16,914 nt of DNA from Corynebacterium sp. (GTDB lineage: Bacteria > Actinomycetota > Actinomycetes > Mycobacteriales > Mycobacteriaceae). The translations under genes and the position numbers were made by a program. How positions within the stretch are numbered: position 1 is the first letter of the stretch; each line of letters opens with the position of its first letter. This document shows positions 6,811-14,397 of this stretch, piece by piece. Below the pieces are notes generated by a model. That model was not told where the DNA came from, ran no database searches, and saw only the letters and a list, made by a program, of their open reading frames with translations. The DNA lies in assembly GCA_030450335.1 (NCBI GenBank), contig JAKDIS010000050.1, forward strand, positions 1 to 16,914. The letters are read 5' to 3'.

Positions 6811-7187
6811 GTGCGCGTCCCGGGGCTCTTGCGCGACCGGCGCGCCACGACCCGCACGTCGGAGAACGGGTGGTGGATCGGCGCGTCCGGCTTGTGGACG
6901 GTCACCTCCACGGCGACCACGCCGGCCACCTCGTTGATGCGGTCGGCGATGGTCGCCGAGACGGTCTCGATGAGGTCCATGCTCGGCCCCGAGACGATGT
7001 CCACGGCGATGTCGGCGAGGTCGACGTAGGAGATGGTACGGGTGATGTCGTCGTCGGCGACGGCGTCGGTGAAGTCCGTCCAGACCACCAGGTCGACGAT
7101 GAACTTCTGGCCCTGCTCCTTCTCGAAGTCGTAGACCCCGTGGTAGCCGTAGACCTCCAGGCCGGCCAGTTCGATGCGGTCAGCCAC
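6807..7187 (-). CDS. folB: Dihydroneopterin aldolase
   Basis: FolB cleaves 7,8-dihydroneopterin to 6-hydroxymethyl-7,8-dihydropterin and glycolaldehyde, and can epimerise the substrate; it works as an octamer. From the GTG at 7187 the protein has 126 residues, the usual family length, and begins (M)ADRIELAGLEVYGYHGVYD, matching the mycobacterial MADRIEL start. Conserved active-site residues include E22 in YDFEKEQGQ, Y54 in ISYVDL, E74 in LIETV and K99 in VTVHKP. An upstream extension to 7370 runs antiparallel to no known motif, overlaps folP, and is discarded. The GTG overlaps the folP stop by 8 nt, and the stop overlaps the folK ATG, so it sits between its pathway partners in a coupled array. 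Confidence 0.94.
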   Translation of the reverse strand: MADRIELAGLEVYGYHGVYDFEKEQGQKFIVDLVVWTDFTDAVADDDITRTISYVDLADIAVDIVSGPSMDLIETVSATIADRINEVAGVVAVEVTVHKPDAPIHHPFSDVRVVARRSRKSPGTRT

Positions 7188-8055
7188 GACGGGCCCTCCA
7201 TCCTCCAGGTAGTGCGGGTCCGTGGCCGGTGGCCACGGCGTGTGCGACGTCGACGGCCGCGCGGTTGGGTGCCACGTCGTGGACGCGCACGGCCCAGGCG
7301 CCGGACGCCGCGGCCAGGGCGCTGACCGCGGCGGTGGCGTCGTCGGCGGACTCCGGGGTCCCCGGCGCACCGTCGTCGCCGGGACGCAGGGCGGTGAGGA
7401 ACCTCTTGCGGCTCGCGCCGATGAGCACCCGGTGGCCCAACTCCAGGTAGGAACGCATGCCCGAGAGCAGCGCCCAGTTGTCGTCGGCGTCCTTGGCGAA
7501 CCCCAGGCCGGGGTCGACGATGATGCGGTCGTGGTCGATTCCCCCGTCCTGTGCCTTCTCGGAGAGTTCCGCCAGCACCCGGCAGACGTCGGCGACGACG
7601 TCCCCGCCGTGGTCGGCGCGTCCTTCCGCGGACTCGAAACGCTGCGCGCGCCAGTGCATCAGGCAGTAGTCGGCCCCGAAGTCACCGACGGTGGCGTACA
7701 TCTCGGCGTCGGCGAGCCCGCCGGAGACATCGTTGACGATCTCCGCCCCGGCCTCCATCGCGGCGGCCGCCGTACTGGAGCGCATGGTGTCCACACTGGT
7801 CATGATGCCTTCGGCGTGGAGTTCACGGATCACCGGCACCACCCGGGACGCCTCGACGTCCGCCGGCACACGGGTGGCACCGGGGCGGGTGGACTCCCCG
7901 CCGACGTCGATGATGTGCGCGCCCGCGGCGACCATCTCCCGGGCGTGCGCCAGGGCGCGGTCGGTCGTCGACCACATGCCGCCGTCGGAGAAGGAGTCGT
8001 CGGTGACGTTGAGGATCCCCATCACCGCGGTCGGGAATGCTGGCGTTCCGCTCAT
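7180..8055 (-). CDS. folP: Dihydropteroate synthase
   Basis: FolP joins 6-hydroxymethyldihydropterin pyrophosphate to p-aminobenzoate, giving 7,8-dihydropteroate; it is the sulfonamide target. The 291-residue TIM-barrel protein carries the two family signatures, GILNVTDDSFSDGG (13-26) and DVGGESTRPGA (50-60). It also has VDT at 88-90, NDVSGG (108-113), LMHWRA (132-137), DPGLGFAK (181-188), GASRKRFL (213-220) and VRVHDV (256-261). These are the pterin- and pyrophosphate-binding residues of functional enzymes. The close match to M. tuberculosis FolP1, including LMHWRA, favours the functional folP1 rather than the inactive FolP2 paralogue. It begins at an ATG 14 nt after the folE stop and ends inside the folB start. 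Confidence 0.96.
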   Translation of the reverse strand: MSGTPAFPTAVMGILNVTDDSFSDGGMWSTTDRALAHAREMVAAGAHIIDVGGESTRPGATRVPADVEASRVVPVIRELHAEGIMTSVDTMRSSTAAAAMEAGAEIVNDVSGGLADAEMYATVGDFGADYCLMHWRAQRFESAEGRADHGGDVVADVCRVLAELSEKAQDGGIDHDRIIVDPGLGFAKDADDNWALLSGMRSYLELGHRVLIGASRKRFLTALRPGDDGAPGTPESADDATAAVSALAAASGAWAVRVHDVAPNRAAVDVAHAVATGHGPALPGGWRARRG

Positions 8056-8069
8056 GGTGCCTGCCGTGC

Positions 8070-8717
8070 TCAGTGCCCGCGGATGAGGCTGAGGGCCTCG
8101 GCACGGGAGCGGGCGTCCTCACGGAAACCACCGCGCACCGCGGAGGTCACCGTGGTCGCACCGGGCTTGCGGATACCGCGCATCGCCATGCACAGGTGCT
8201 CGGCCTCGATGACCACGATCACCGCGTGCGCCTCCAGCTTCTCCGACACGGCGTCGGCGATCTGGCTGGTCAGACGCTCCTGCACCTGGGGTCGTTTGGC
8301 GAAGCCGTCGGCCAGGCGCGCCAGCTTGGACAGCCCGGTGACGGTGCCGGAGTCGCCGGGGATGTAGCCGATGTGGGCGTGCCCGTAGAACGGCACGAGG
8401 TGGTGCTCGCAGGTGGAGTACACCGGGATGTCCTTGACCAGGACGAGCTCGCGGTGGTCCTCGTTGAAGGTCTTGGCGAGCACCTCCCGCGGATCGTCGT
8501 ACAGCCCACCGAAAGACTCGCGGTAGGCACGCGCCACCCTCGCCGGGGTCTCCTGAAGCCCCTCGCGGTCGGGGTCCTCACCCACGGCGAGCAGTAGTTC
8601 ACGCACGGCCGCCTCGGCACGGGCCTGGTCGAAGGGACGTCCGGTACTCAGCGAGACCGGTGCGTTCGCTGCGCCGTTCGCTGCGCCGTTCTCCGGGTCG
8701 TGTTCAGTGTCAGTCAC
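8070..8717 (-). CDS. folE: GTP cyclohydrolase I
   Basis: FolE converts GTP to 7,8-dihydroneopterin triphosphate and formate, the first step of folate synthesis. The 215-residue type IA enzyme has the zinc ligands C103 and H106 in YSTCEHHL and C176 in [40 protein letters not shown] and a C-terminal TSAVRGGF complete the catalytic core. The N-terminal 28 residues are variable and contain the repeat NGAANGAAN, encoded by a 12-bp tandem duplication near 8670-8692. Translation starts at a GTG at 8717, 9 nt after the ftsH stop, without a strong ribosome binding site; coupling to ftsH is likely. It heads the cluster folE-folP-folB-folK, which supplies most of the pterin branch; a dihydroneopterin triphosphate pyrophosphatase is not among the visible genes. 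Confidence 0.96.
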   Translation of the reverse strand: MTDTEHDPENGAANGAANAPVSLSTGRPFDQARAEAAVRELLLAVGEDPDREGLQETPARVARAYRESFGGLYDDPREVLAKTFNEDHRELVLVKDIPVYSTCEHHLVPFYGHAHIGYIPGDSGTVTGLSKLARLADGFAKRPQVQERLTSQIADAVSEKLEAHAVIVVIEAEHLCMAMRGIRKPGATTVTSAVRGGFREDARSRAEALSLIRGH

Positions 8718-8726
8718 GGTGTCGGT

Positions 8727-11123
8727 TCAGTCTTTCTCGTCAGTGTCGTCGCGGCGGTGATGGCGACCGCCGTCATCCTGGGTCCCGCCATTCTGGGCCC
8801 TCAGGTTACGCGTCGGCGCATCGTCACTCGTCCACGGGTTGTCCGGTCGCTCGCTCTCCGGCAACTGGAAACCACGGAGCTCCTGCTCCGCCGGGCCGGA
8901 GGCGGGGCCGGACGGTCCCGCACCGTAGCTGCTCTCACCGGGGTGACGTCCGCCCGCGTCCGGGGCCGCCTCGGGGTCGACGCGGTCCTGACCACCCCAC
9001 AGGTGGTCCGGGTGCGAGGCACCGCTCCAGCGGCCCGGAGCCGACTGCGACGACTGTGACGGTGCGGCGGGGCCGTCCTGCTCGCTCCCGTCGCGTTGCT
9101 CCTCGAGTTCGCCGGCCTGCTGACGACGCCGACGCTCGATGCGCGCCTTACGCGCCTCGGAGAAGAAGTCGTTGCGGGCGGGCAGCTCCTCGCCACGCTC
9201 GCGGGCCAGCTCGGTGGGGGTCTTCACCGGCTCGCGGAAATCCTTCGGGTGGCCGGCGTCCTGGTTCGGGAAGACGTCGCTGACCTCCACCGGCTCCATG
9301 TCGTCGAAGATGGCCTCCAGGTCGGGACGACGCAAGGTCTCCTTCTCCAGCAGCTTCTCCGCCAGGCGGTCGAGGTAGTCGCGGTTGTCGCGCAGGATGC
9401 CGTAGGCCACCCCGTGCGCCTTCTCGATGAGCATGCGCACCTGGTCGTCGATGGTGGCGGCCACCGCCGGGGAGTACTCCAGCGAACCCTGACCGCCACG
9501 GCCCACGAACGGGTCGCCCTGCTCCTCGCCGTACTTCACGGCCCCGAGCTCCGGGCTCATGCCGTACTCGGTGACCATCGAACGGGCGATCTTCGTGGCC
9601 TGCTCGATGTCGGACGAGGCGCCGGTCGTCGGCGAGCCGAAGACCAGCTCCTCCGCCGAGCGCCCGCCCATGGCGAACACCAGCCGGGCGAAGAGCTCCG
9701 AACGGTTGTACATGCCCTTGTCGTCCTCCGGCACGGCCATGGCGTGACCGCCGGTACGCCCGCGCGCGAGGATCGTGACCTTGTACACCCGCTCGATGTC
9801 CTTGATGCCCCACGCCGCCAGCGTGTGGCCGCCCTCGTGGTAGGCGGTGACCTTCTTCTCGTGCTCCGAGATGATCTTCGTGCTGCGGCGCGGACCGCCG
9901 ATCACCCGGTCGGTCGCCTCCTCCAGCGCGTCGCCGGTGATCACGTTGCCGTCCACCCGGGCGGTCAGCAGCGCCGCCTCGTTGAGCACGTTGGCCAGGT
10001 CCGCGCCGGACATGCCGACCGTGCGCTTGGCCAGCGACCTCAGGTCCACGTCCGGTGCCAGGGGCTTGCCCTCGGAGTGCACGCGCAGGATCTGCTCGCG
10101 CCCGGCGATGTCCGGGTTGCTCACCGGGATCTGACGGTCGAAGCGGCCCGGACGCAGCAGCGCCGGGTCCAGGATGTCCGGACGGTTCGTCGCGGCCATC
10201 AGGATCACGTTCTCCCGGTCGCTGAAGCCGTCCATCTCCACCAGCAGCTGGTTGAGGGTCTGCTCACGCTCGTCGTGGCCACCACCCATGCCGGCACCAC
10301 GCTGGCGGCCGACCGCGTCGATCTCGTCGACGAAGATGATGCAGGGGCTGTTCTCCTTGGCGGTCTTGAACAGGTCGCGCACACGCGAGGCACCCACGCC
10401 GACGAACATCTCCACGAAGTCCGAGCCGGAGATCGTGTAGAACGGCACACCGGCCTCACCGGCGACCGCCCGGGCCAGCAACGTCTTACCCGTGCCGGGA
10501 GGACCGTAGAGCAGCACACCACGCGGGATCTTCGCGCCCAGGTGCTCGTAGCGCTCCGGGTTCTGCAGGAAGTCACGGATCTCGTCGAGCTCCTCGACCG
10601 CCTCGTCCGCACCGGCGACGTTGTCGAAGGTGGTGTCCGGGTTGTCGACGTTGAGTTCCTTGGCCTTCGACTTGCCGATGTTGAAGGCACCGCCGGGACC
10701 ACCCTGCATCCGGGTGAGGAAGAACAGCAGCAGACCACCGATCAGAAGGATCGGCAGCAGCATCACCAGCATCGAGCCCAGCAGACTGTCCTGGGTGACG
10801 TTGGTGGAGTAGCTGTCGGCGTCCGACGCCTCGACGCGGTCGAAGACCGTGTCCGCCGCACGCGCAGGGTACTGCGCGGTGACCTGGTCGATGCCGTCCT
10901 TGCCGTCCACGCTGATCTCGTTGCGCAGCGTCATCTGCAACTGCTGCTCACGGTCGTTGATCTGCACCTCGGCGACGTTGTTGTCGTCGAACTGCTTCAT
11001 TGCCACGGACGTGTCGACGTCGTCGTAACCACGCGTGGAGTCGGTGAGCACACCGAAGGCGTAGATGACGACGAGAACCGCGGCGACGATGGCGGCGATC
11101 CTCAGAACCCTCTTCTTGTTCAT
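8727..11123 (-). CDS. ftsH: ATP-dependent membrane zinc metalloprotease FtsH
   Basis: FtsH is a hexameric membrane AAA+ protease that degrades damaged membrane and regulatory proteins. From the ATG at 11123 it has 798 residues: membrane segment about 5-25, an extracytoplasmic domain about 27-112, a second membrane segment about 113-138, then the AAA module. That module has Walker A GPPGTGKT (207-214), pore loop MFVGVG (239-244), Walker B IIFVDEID (262-269) and the second region of homology [20 protein letters not shown] (311-330). The zinc site is HEGGH (429-433), with D505 as likely third ligand. From about residue 630 a charged, Gln/Gly/Pro-rich tail of some 165 residues extends beyond the E. 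coli protein. The longer frame to 11210 has a non-FtsH N-terminus overlapping hpt and is rejected. A -10-like TACGCT lies 9 nt before the ATG. Confidence 0.97.
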   Translation of the reverse strand: MNKKRVLRIAAIVAAVLVVIYAFGVLTDSTRGYDDVDTSVAMKQFDDNNVAEVQINDREQQLQMTLRNEISVDGKDGIDQVTAQYPARAADTVFDRVEASDADSYSTNVTQDSLLGSMLVMLLPILLIGGLLLFFLTRMQGGPGGAFNIGKSKAKELNVDNPDTTFDNVAGADEAVEELDEIRDFLQNPERYEHLGAKIPRGVLLYGPPGTGKTLLARAVAGEAGVPFYTISGSDFVEMFVGVGASRVRDLFKTAKENSPCIIFVDEIDAVGRQRGAGMGGGHDEREQTLNQLLVEMDGFSDRENVILMAATNRPDILDPALLRPGRFDRQIPVSNPDIAGREQILRVHSEGKPLAPDVDLRSLAKRTVGMSGADLANVLNEAALLTARVDGNVITGDALEEATDRVIGGPRRSTKIISEHEKKVTAYHEGGHTLAAWGIKDIERVYKVTILARGRTGGHAMAVPEDDKGMYNRSELFARLVFAMGGRSAEELVFGSPTTGASSDIEQATKIARSMVTEYGMSPELGAVKYGEEQGDPFVGRGGQGSLEYSPAVAATIDDQVRMLIEKAHGVAYGILRDNRDYLDRLAEKLLEKETLRRPDLEAIFDDMEPVEVSDVFPNQDAGHPKDFREPVKTPTELARERGEELPARNDFFSEARKARIERRRRQQAGELEEQRDGSEQDGPAAPSQSSQSAPGRWSGASHPDHLWGGQDRVDPEAAPDAGGRHPGESSYGAGPSGPASGPAEQELRGFQLPESERPDNPWTSDDAPTRNLRAQNGGTQDDGGRHHRRDDTDEKD

Positions 11124-11132
11124 AGTCCCACT

Positions 11133-11138
11133 AGCGTA
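11133..11138 (-). promoter_or_regulatory. Possible -10 box for ftsH
   Basis: TACGCT on the minus strand ends 9 nt before the ftsH ATG in the 50-nt hpt-ftsH gap. If used, the leader would be only 2-3 nt. GGGA also lies just before the ATG as a poorly spaced ribosome binding site, so this is uncertain. Confidence 0.25.
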
Positions 11139-11160
11139 TCGCAGGACGCGGCGTGCCGTT

Positions 11161-11184
11161 CCTAGCCGTACACCTAGCTGTACA
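11161..11184. repeat. 12-bp tandem duplication at the 3' end of hpt
   Basis: CCTAGCCGTACA (11161-11172) is followed directly by CCTAGCTGTACA (11173-11184), one mismatch. On the coding strand the last codons of hpt (Val-Tyr-Ser-stop) are copied just beyond the stop as Val-Tyr-Gly-stop, giving two in-frame stops 12 nt apart. Confidence 0.75.
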
Positions 11185-11752
11185 CGCTGGGCCGCAACGT
11201 GCCGACCCACGGCAGGTCACGGTAACGCTCGGCGTAGTCCAGCCCGTAGCCGACCACGAAGTCGCTGGGGATGTCGAAGCCGATGTCGGTGGTCTCCACG
11301 TGGCGCTGCACCGCCTCCGGCTTACGCAGCAGCGTCACCACCTCCAGGCTCTTCGGCCCGCGACCCCTGAGGTGGTCGACGAGCCAGTGCAGGGTGATTC
11401 CGGACTCGATGATGTCCTCGAGGATGATCACGTTGCGCCCCTCGATGTCACGGGTGAGGTCCATGCGGATCTCCACCGTGCCCGAGGACTCCGCCGACTG
11501 TCCGTAGGTCGACAGCGCCATGAACTCCATCTGCGTGGGGATGTCCATCGCCCGGGCGAAGTCAGCGATAAAGTAGGTCGCCCCCTTGAGCACGCACAGC
11601 AGGATCGTGTCCTCGTCCTCACCGCGGTAGCGGTCGCTGGCGGCCTTGGCCATCTCGGCGATCCGGGCGTGCAGCGTGGTCTCGTCGACGAGCACCCCCT
11701 CGACGTCGTCGTGGTAGCAGTTGTCCGGCACGTCGGCGTTCTTGGCGATCAT
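11174..11752 (-). CDS. hpt: Hypoxanthine(-guanine) phosphoribosyltransferase
   Basis: Hpt salvages hypoxanthine and guanine to IMP and GMP using PRPP. From the ATG at 11752 the protein has 192 residues, a normal length. It shows the LKG loop (55-57), the PRPP-binding motif [10 protein letters not shown] (112-121) and the C-terminal purine-site segment [17 protein letters not shown] (165-181). The PRPP motif has Glu-Ser where many homologues have Asp-Thr or Asp-Ser, a conservative change. A GTG at 11755 directly before the ATG overlaps the tilS stop as GTGA and could be the real start; AGGA just upstream suits either. The longer frame to 11956 overlaps tilS and begins with unrelated Arg/Gly-rich sequence, so it is discarded. 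tilS and hpt are adjacent in many bacteria, usually just before ftsH, as here. Confidence 0.94.
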   Translation of the reverse strand: MIAKNADVPDNCYHDDVEGVLVDETTLHARIAEMAKAASDRYRGEDEDTILLCVLKGATYFIADFARAMDIPTQMEFMALSTYGQSAESSGTVEIRMDLTRDIEGRNVIILEDIIESGITLHWLVDHLRGRGPKSLEVVTLLRKPEAVQRHVETTDIGFDIPSDFVVGYGLDYAERYRDLPWVGTLRPSVYS

Positions 11753-12816
11753 CACGGGGTCCTGTCCTCTTGCTCTAGTACTAGCTTGCTGCCGGTGTCC
11801 GTCCGGCGGCGACGCACCACCAGACGACGGGTGTCCCCCATTGTAGAGGTCGGGTACGGTACCGCCACGCCCCCCTGCCCGTGCCAGTCGGCGACCAGCG
11901 CGTCCAGCGCGTCCAGGTGCCGCGACGTCAGCGGACCTGCAGCCCCGCCGAGCCACCGCCGCAGGACGCGCCGGCGTAGCGGCGCGGCGCGCCCCGCCAC
12001 CGCGTCCACCGGCAGCGCCGAGTCCCCGGCGTCCCCCGGTACGTCCTGCAGCACCTCGGCGGCCAGGGCGTCGAGCAGGTCGGCGTCCTGCCGCAGCATC
12101 CGCGCCGAGCGGGCCAGCGCCTCGCCCACCCGGTCACCGAGGATCTCGCGCGCCAACGGCAGCAGCTCGTTGCGCACCCGCGAACGCAGGATCTCCGGAC
12201 TCTCGTTGTGCGGGTCGTGCCACACCGGCAGGCCCAGCTCGGCACAGCTGCCGAGGGTGTCGGCACGCGAGACCCCGAGCACCGGACGTCCCAGCCACGC
12301 CGCACCGGCGTCCACCACCGGGTGCTCCTCGGCGAGCTCGCGCAGCCCGGCGAGACTACCGGTGCCCGACCCGCGGGCCAGCGACAGCAGCAGACCCTCG
12401 GCGTCGTCGTCGGCGGTGTGCGCGACGAACACGGGACGCCCGTCCGCGTACTCGCCCAGCGCCCGGTAACGGGCCACCCGCGCGCCGGCCTCGCCGGTAC
12501 CGGTGACCTGCACCCGCACCGTGGCCGCCCTCGCCCCCACCCCGGCGCAGGCCCGGGCGGCGTCCTCGGCGACCTGCGCCGAGGCGTCCTGCAGGCCGTG
12601 GTCCACGGTGACGGTGGTGACCTGCAGGCCGGCGTGGACGCAGGCGGCGGCGAGCGCCACCGAGTCGCCGCCGCCGGAGACGCCGCAGACGACCTCGGCG
12701 CCGGTGCGTCCGCCGAGACGTCCGGCGTACTCGTCGAGGAACCGGCGCAGACTGCGCCGCACGGCGAGGGTGTGGGGTGTGTCGATCACGGCTGCAGCCC
12801 GGGGGGGGACCGTCAC
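11752..12816 (-). CDS. tilS: tRNA(Ile)-lysidine synthetase
   Basis: TilS attaches lysine to C34 of the CAU-anticodon isoleucine tRNA, letting it read AUA and be charged with isoleucine. The 354-residue protein is an N-type ATP pyrophosphatase with P-loop SGGGDS (47-52). It also has VDHGLQ, the degenerate AHTADDDAEGLLLSLARGSG that in the family reads AHxxDDQAET, and DPHNESPEILRSRVRNELLP. A C-terminal domain similar to the short actinobacterial form follows. The N-terminus is uncertain. A GTG at 12816 overlaps the dac stop as GTGA but reads through an eight-C run, while a second GTG at 12789 would avoid it. The C-terminus overlaps the hpt start. It sits second in the operon, coupled to dac. Confidence 0.92.
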   Translation of the reverse strand: MTVPPRAAAVIDTPHTLAVRRSLRRFLDEYAGRLGGRTGAEVVCGVSGGGDSVALAAACVHAGLQVTTVTVDHGLQDASAQVAEDAARACAGVGARAATVRVQVTGTGEAGARVARYRALGEYADGRPVFVAHTADDDAEGLLLSLARGSGTGSLAGLRELAEEHPVVDAGAAWLGRPVLGVSRADTLGSCAELGLPVWHDPHNESPEILRSRVRNELLPLAREILGDRVGEALARSARMLRQDADLLDALAAEVLQDVPGDAGDSALPVDAVAGRAAPLRRRVLRRWLGGAAGPLTSRHLDALDALVADWHGQGGVAVPYPTSTMGDTRRLVVRRRRTDTGSKLVLEQEDRTP

Positions 12817-14189
12817 GCCGCCGCGCGCAGCGACGCCGCCAACCGGTCCAGGGCGGCGCGTCCTGCGTCCATGTCCGAACCGTTGGACAGGAAGGCGAAG
12901 CTCAGCGCCCGGCCGGACTCGGTGGTCACGGTGCCGGCCAGCGTGTTCACCCCGTCCAACGTGCCCGTCTTCGCACGTAGCCAGCCGGCCGCCTGCGAGG
13001 CACCGGAGTCCGTACCGTAGCGGTCGACCAGCGTGCCGTCGCCCGCGGCGACCGGCAGGGCGTCCAGCAGGACGCGCAGGTCGTCGTCCGTGCCGGCGGC
13101 GGTGATCAGACCGTCGAGGATGCGGGCGTTGAGACGGTTCGCCTCACTCATCCCGGAGTTGTCGCGCAGCACCGCGTCGTCCACGTCGAGGCCCTCCTCG
13201 GTCAGCGCGGCGAGCGTGGCCTTGGCCGCGCCCTCGAACGTGGGTTCCTCGCCACCGGCGACGGCGACCTCGCGGGCGACGGCCTCGGCCAGCAGGTTGT
13301 CGCTGTGCAGCAGCATGTCGCGCACCCGCGTGGTCAGCGGGGCGGAGTTGACCGTGCCCAGTGGCGCGTCTGCTGCATCTGCCGTGTCTGCTGCGTTCTC
13401 CCCGACGGCGACCTCGCTGTCGGAGGTGGTGACCGTGGCACCGTCGGCCCCGAGCGCGGAGGCCAGTGCGTCGCCCACGTCCGCCCCCGGGGTGGTGGAG
13501 CGCGGCGAGTAGGAGTCGGTCGGGTCCAGGCGCCCGGCGTCGATCATCACCGCCGACAGCGGGGCGACGTTGCCCATGCCGATGTCGTCGCGCGACCAGG
13601 TCTGGTTGAACAGCGACCCGGCGCGCACGGAATTGTCCACGACCACCTCGGTGACCTGGTCCTCCCCGAGCGCCTCGCTGACCTGTGCGGCGAGGTCGTC
13701 GATGTTGGCCGGGTCGGTGAAGAAGCCGGACCCCTCGGAGCGCTCCAGGGTGATGTCGCCGTCACCCTTGAGCACGATCTGCCCGGGCTTCGTGCCGCGG
13801 TAGACGCGGGTCGCGACGCGGTCGTCGTCGCCCAGGGTCAGCAACGCGGCCGTGGCGGTGGCCAGCTTCGTGGCGGACGCCGGGACGAGCATGTTGTCCG
13901 GGTTCTGCGACCAGAGCTCCTCGCCGGTGGCGATGTCCGTGACGTGGCCGGACAGGGTCCCCAACGCCGGGTCGGATGCCGGGGCGGCGAGTTCGTCGCT
14001 GACGTCCGGTGCCGCGCCCTCGGTCTCTGCCGCGGCGAGGACCGGCGTGGGCTCCGGGAGCTCCGGGGCGTCCGCCACGGTGTAGGCGTTGCGCTGGTGG
14101 ATGACCAGGGCGGCAGCCACCACGACGGCCACGACGATGACGAAGGCGAGGATGCCGTAGAGCCAACGGCGCGAGGCGGACTTGCTCAT
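12813..14189 (-). CDS. dac: D-alanyl-D-alanine carboxypeptidase/endopeptidase, PBP4 type (peptidase S13)
   Basis: This penicillin-binding protein removes the terminal D-Ala of peptidoglycan stem peptides or cuts crosslinks outside the membrane. From the ATG at 14189 it has 458 residues. A cytoplasmic MSKSASRRW lead and one membrane segment (about 10-31) form an uncleaved signal anchor, followed by an Ala/Pro/Glu linker to about 70. The three active-site motifs are SATK (S105-K108), SDN (296-298) in LLHSDNLLAEA, and KTG (407-409) in AKTGTLDG. DNSGMS (343-348) matches the S13 family signature. A low-complexity Ala/Asp stretch (about 264-276) lies between motifs. The longer frame to 15341 runs across the divergent SRPBCC and ppa genes and is rejected. 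The start is preceded by AGGAAGG and a three-codon ATG leader frame. It is the first gene of the operon. Confidence 0.93.
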   Translation of the reverse strand: MSKSASRRWLYGILAFVIVVAVVVAAALVIHQRNAYTVADAPELPEPTPVLAAAETEGAAPDVSDELAAPASDPALGTLSGHVTDIATGEELWSQNPDNMLVPASATKLATATAALLTLGDDDRVATRVYRGTKPGQIVLKGDGDITLERSEGSGFFTDPANIDDLAAQVSEALGEDQVTEVVVDNSVRAGSLFNQTWSRDDIGMGNVAPLSAVMIDAGRLDPTDSYSPRSTTPGADVGDALASALGADGATVTTSDSEVAVGENAADTADAADAPLGTVNSAPLTTRVRDMLLHSDNLLAEAVAREVAVAGGEEPTFEGAAKATLAALTEEGLDVDDAVLRDNSGMSEANRLNARILDGLITAAGTDDDLRVLLDALPVAAGDGTLVDRYGTDSGASQAAGWLRAKTGTLDGVNTLAGTVTTESGRALSFAFLSNGSDMDAGRAALDRLAASLRAAA

Positions 14190-14261
14190 CGGGGCATCGG
14201 TGCCTTCCTGCGTGGGCGGGTCGGGTCTGGGCGGATCGGAGCGGTACTGAATCCCCACCAG

Positions 14262-14267
14262 AGTATC
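14262..14267 (-). promoter_or_regulatory. Possible -10 box for the dac operon
   Basis: GATACT on the minus strand lies about 73 nt before the dac ATG, in the divergent 208-nt gap, and resembles the TANANT-type -10. No clear -35 hexamer is seen at 16-18 nt. It would give a leader of roughly 65 nt containing the AGGAAGG site and the small upstream frame. Confidence 0.3.
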
Positions 14268-14311
14268 GGACGGCTCCGGGGTCTCCCAGGCTGGCACGCG
14301 CCCGGCGGCGC

Positions 14312-14344
14312 CAGAGTCGCAACAGAGTCGCGGCAGAGTGGCGG
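14312..14344. repeat. Three 11-bp direct repeats in the dac/SRPBCC divergent region
   Basis: CAGAGTCGCAA, CAGAGTCGCGG and CAGAGTGGCGG follow each other without gaps at 14312, 14323 and 14334. A period of 11 bp is close to one helical turn, so all copies face the same side of the DNA. They lie about 54-86 bp before the SRPBCC start and about 45 bp upstream of the dac -10 candidate, a plausible regulator-binding position. Confidence 0.6.
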
Positions 14345-14384
14345 TTTCCTCGCCGAAACACTGCGGCGGAGGTGTGCCGGACCG

Positions 14385-14390
14385 TAGTGT
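14385..14390 (+). promoter_or_regulatory. Candidate -10 box of a leaderless promoter for the SRPBCC gene
   Basis: TAGTGT is followed by exactly 7 nt (CTGCCCC) and then the ATG at 14398. There is no Shine-Dalgarno sequence. This is the geometry of actinobacterial leaderless mRNAs. Confidence 0.45.
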
Positions 14391-14397
14391 CTGCCCC

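Noticed and set aside
7188..7370. Upstream extension of folB
   Set aside because: It is out-of-frame folP sequence rich in Pro/Arg; the GTG at 7187 gives the family-typical ADRIEL start and normal length.
7222..8367. A 381-codon plus-strand frame opposite folP and folE
   Set aside because: The opposite strand carries two motif-complete enzymes; this frame shows only Gly/Val/Asp/His-rich sequence.
9096..11165. A 689-codon open frame on the plus strand opposite ftsH
   Set aside because: It mirrors the ftsH codons, is rich in Val/Asp/His/Arg as expected of an antisense frame in a GC-biased gene, and has no recognisable motif.
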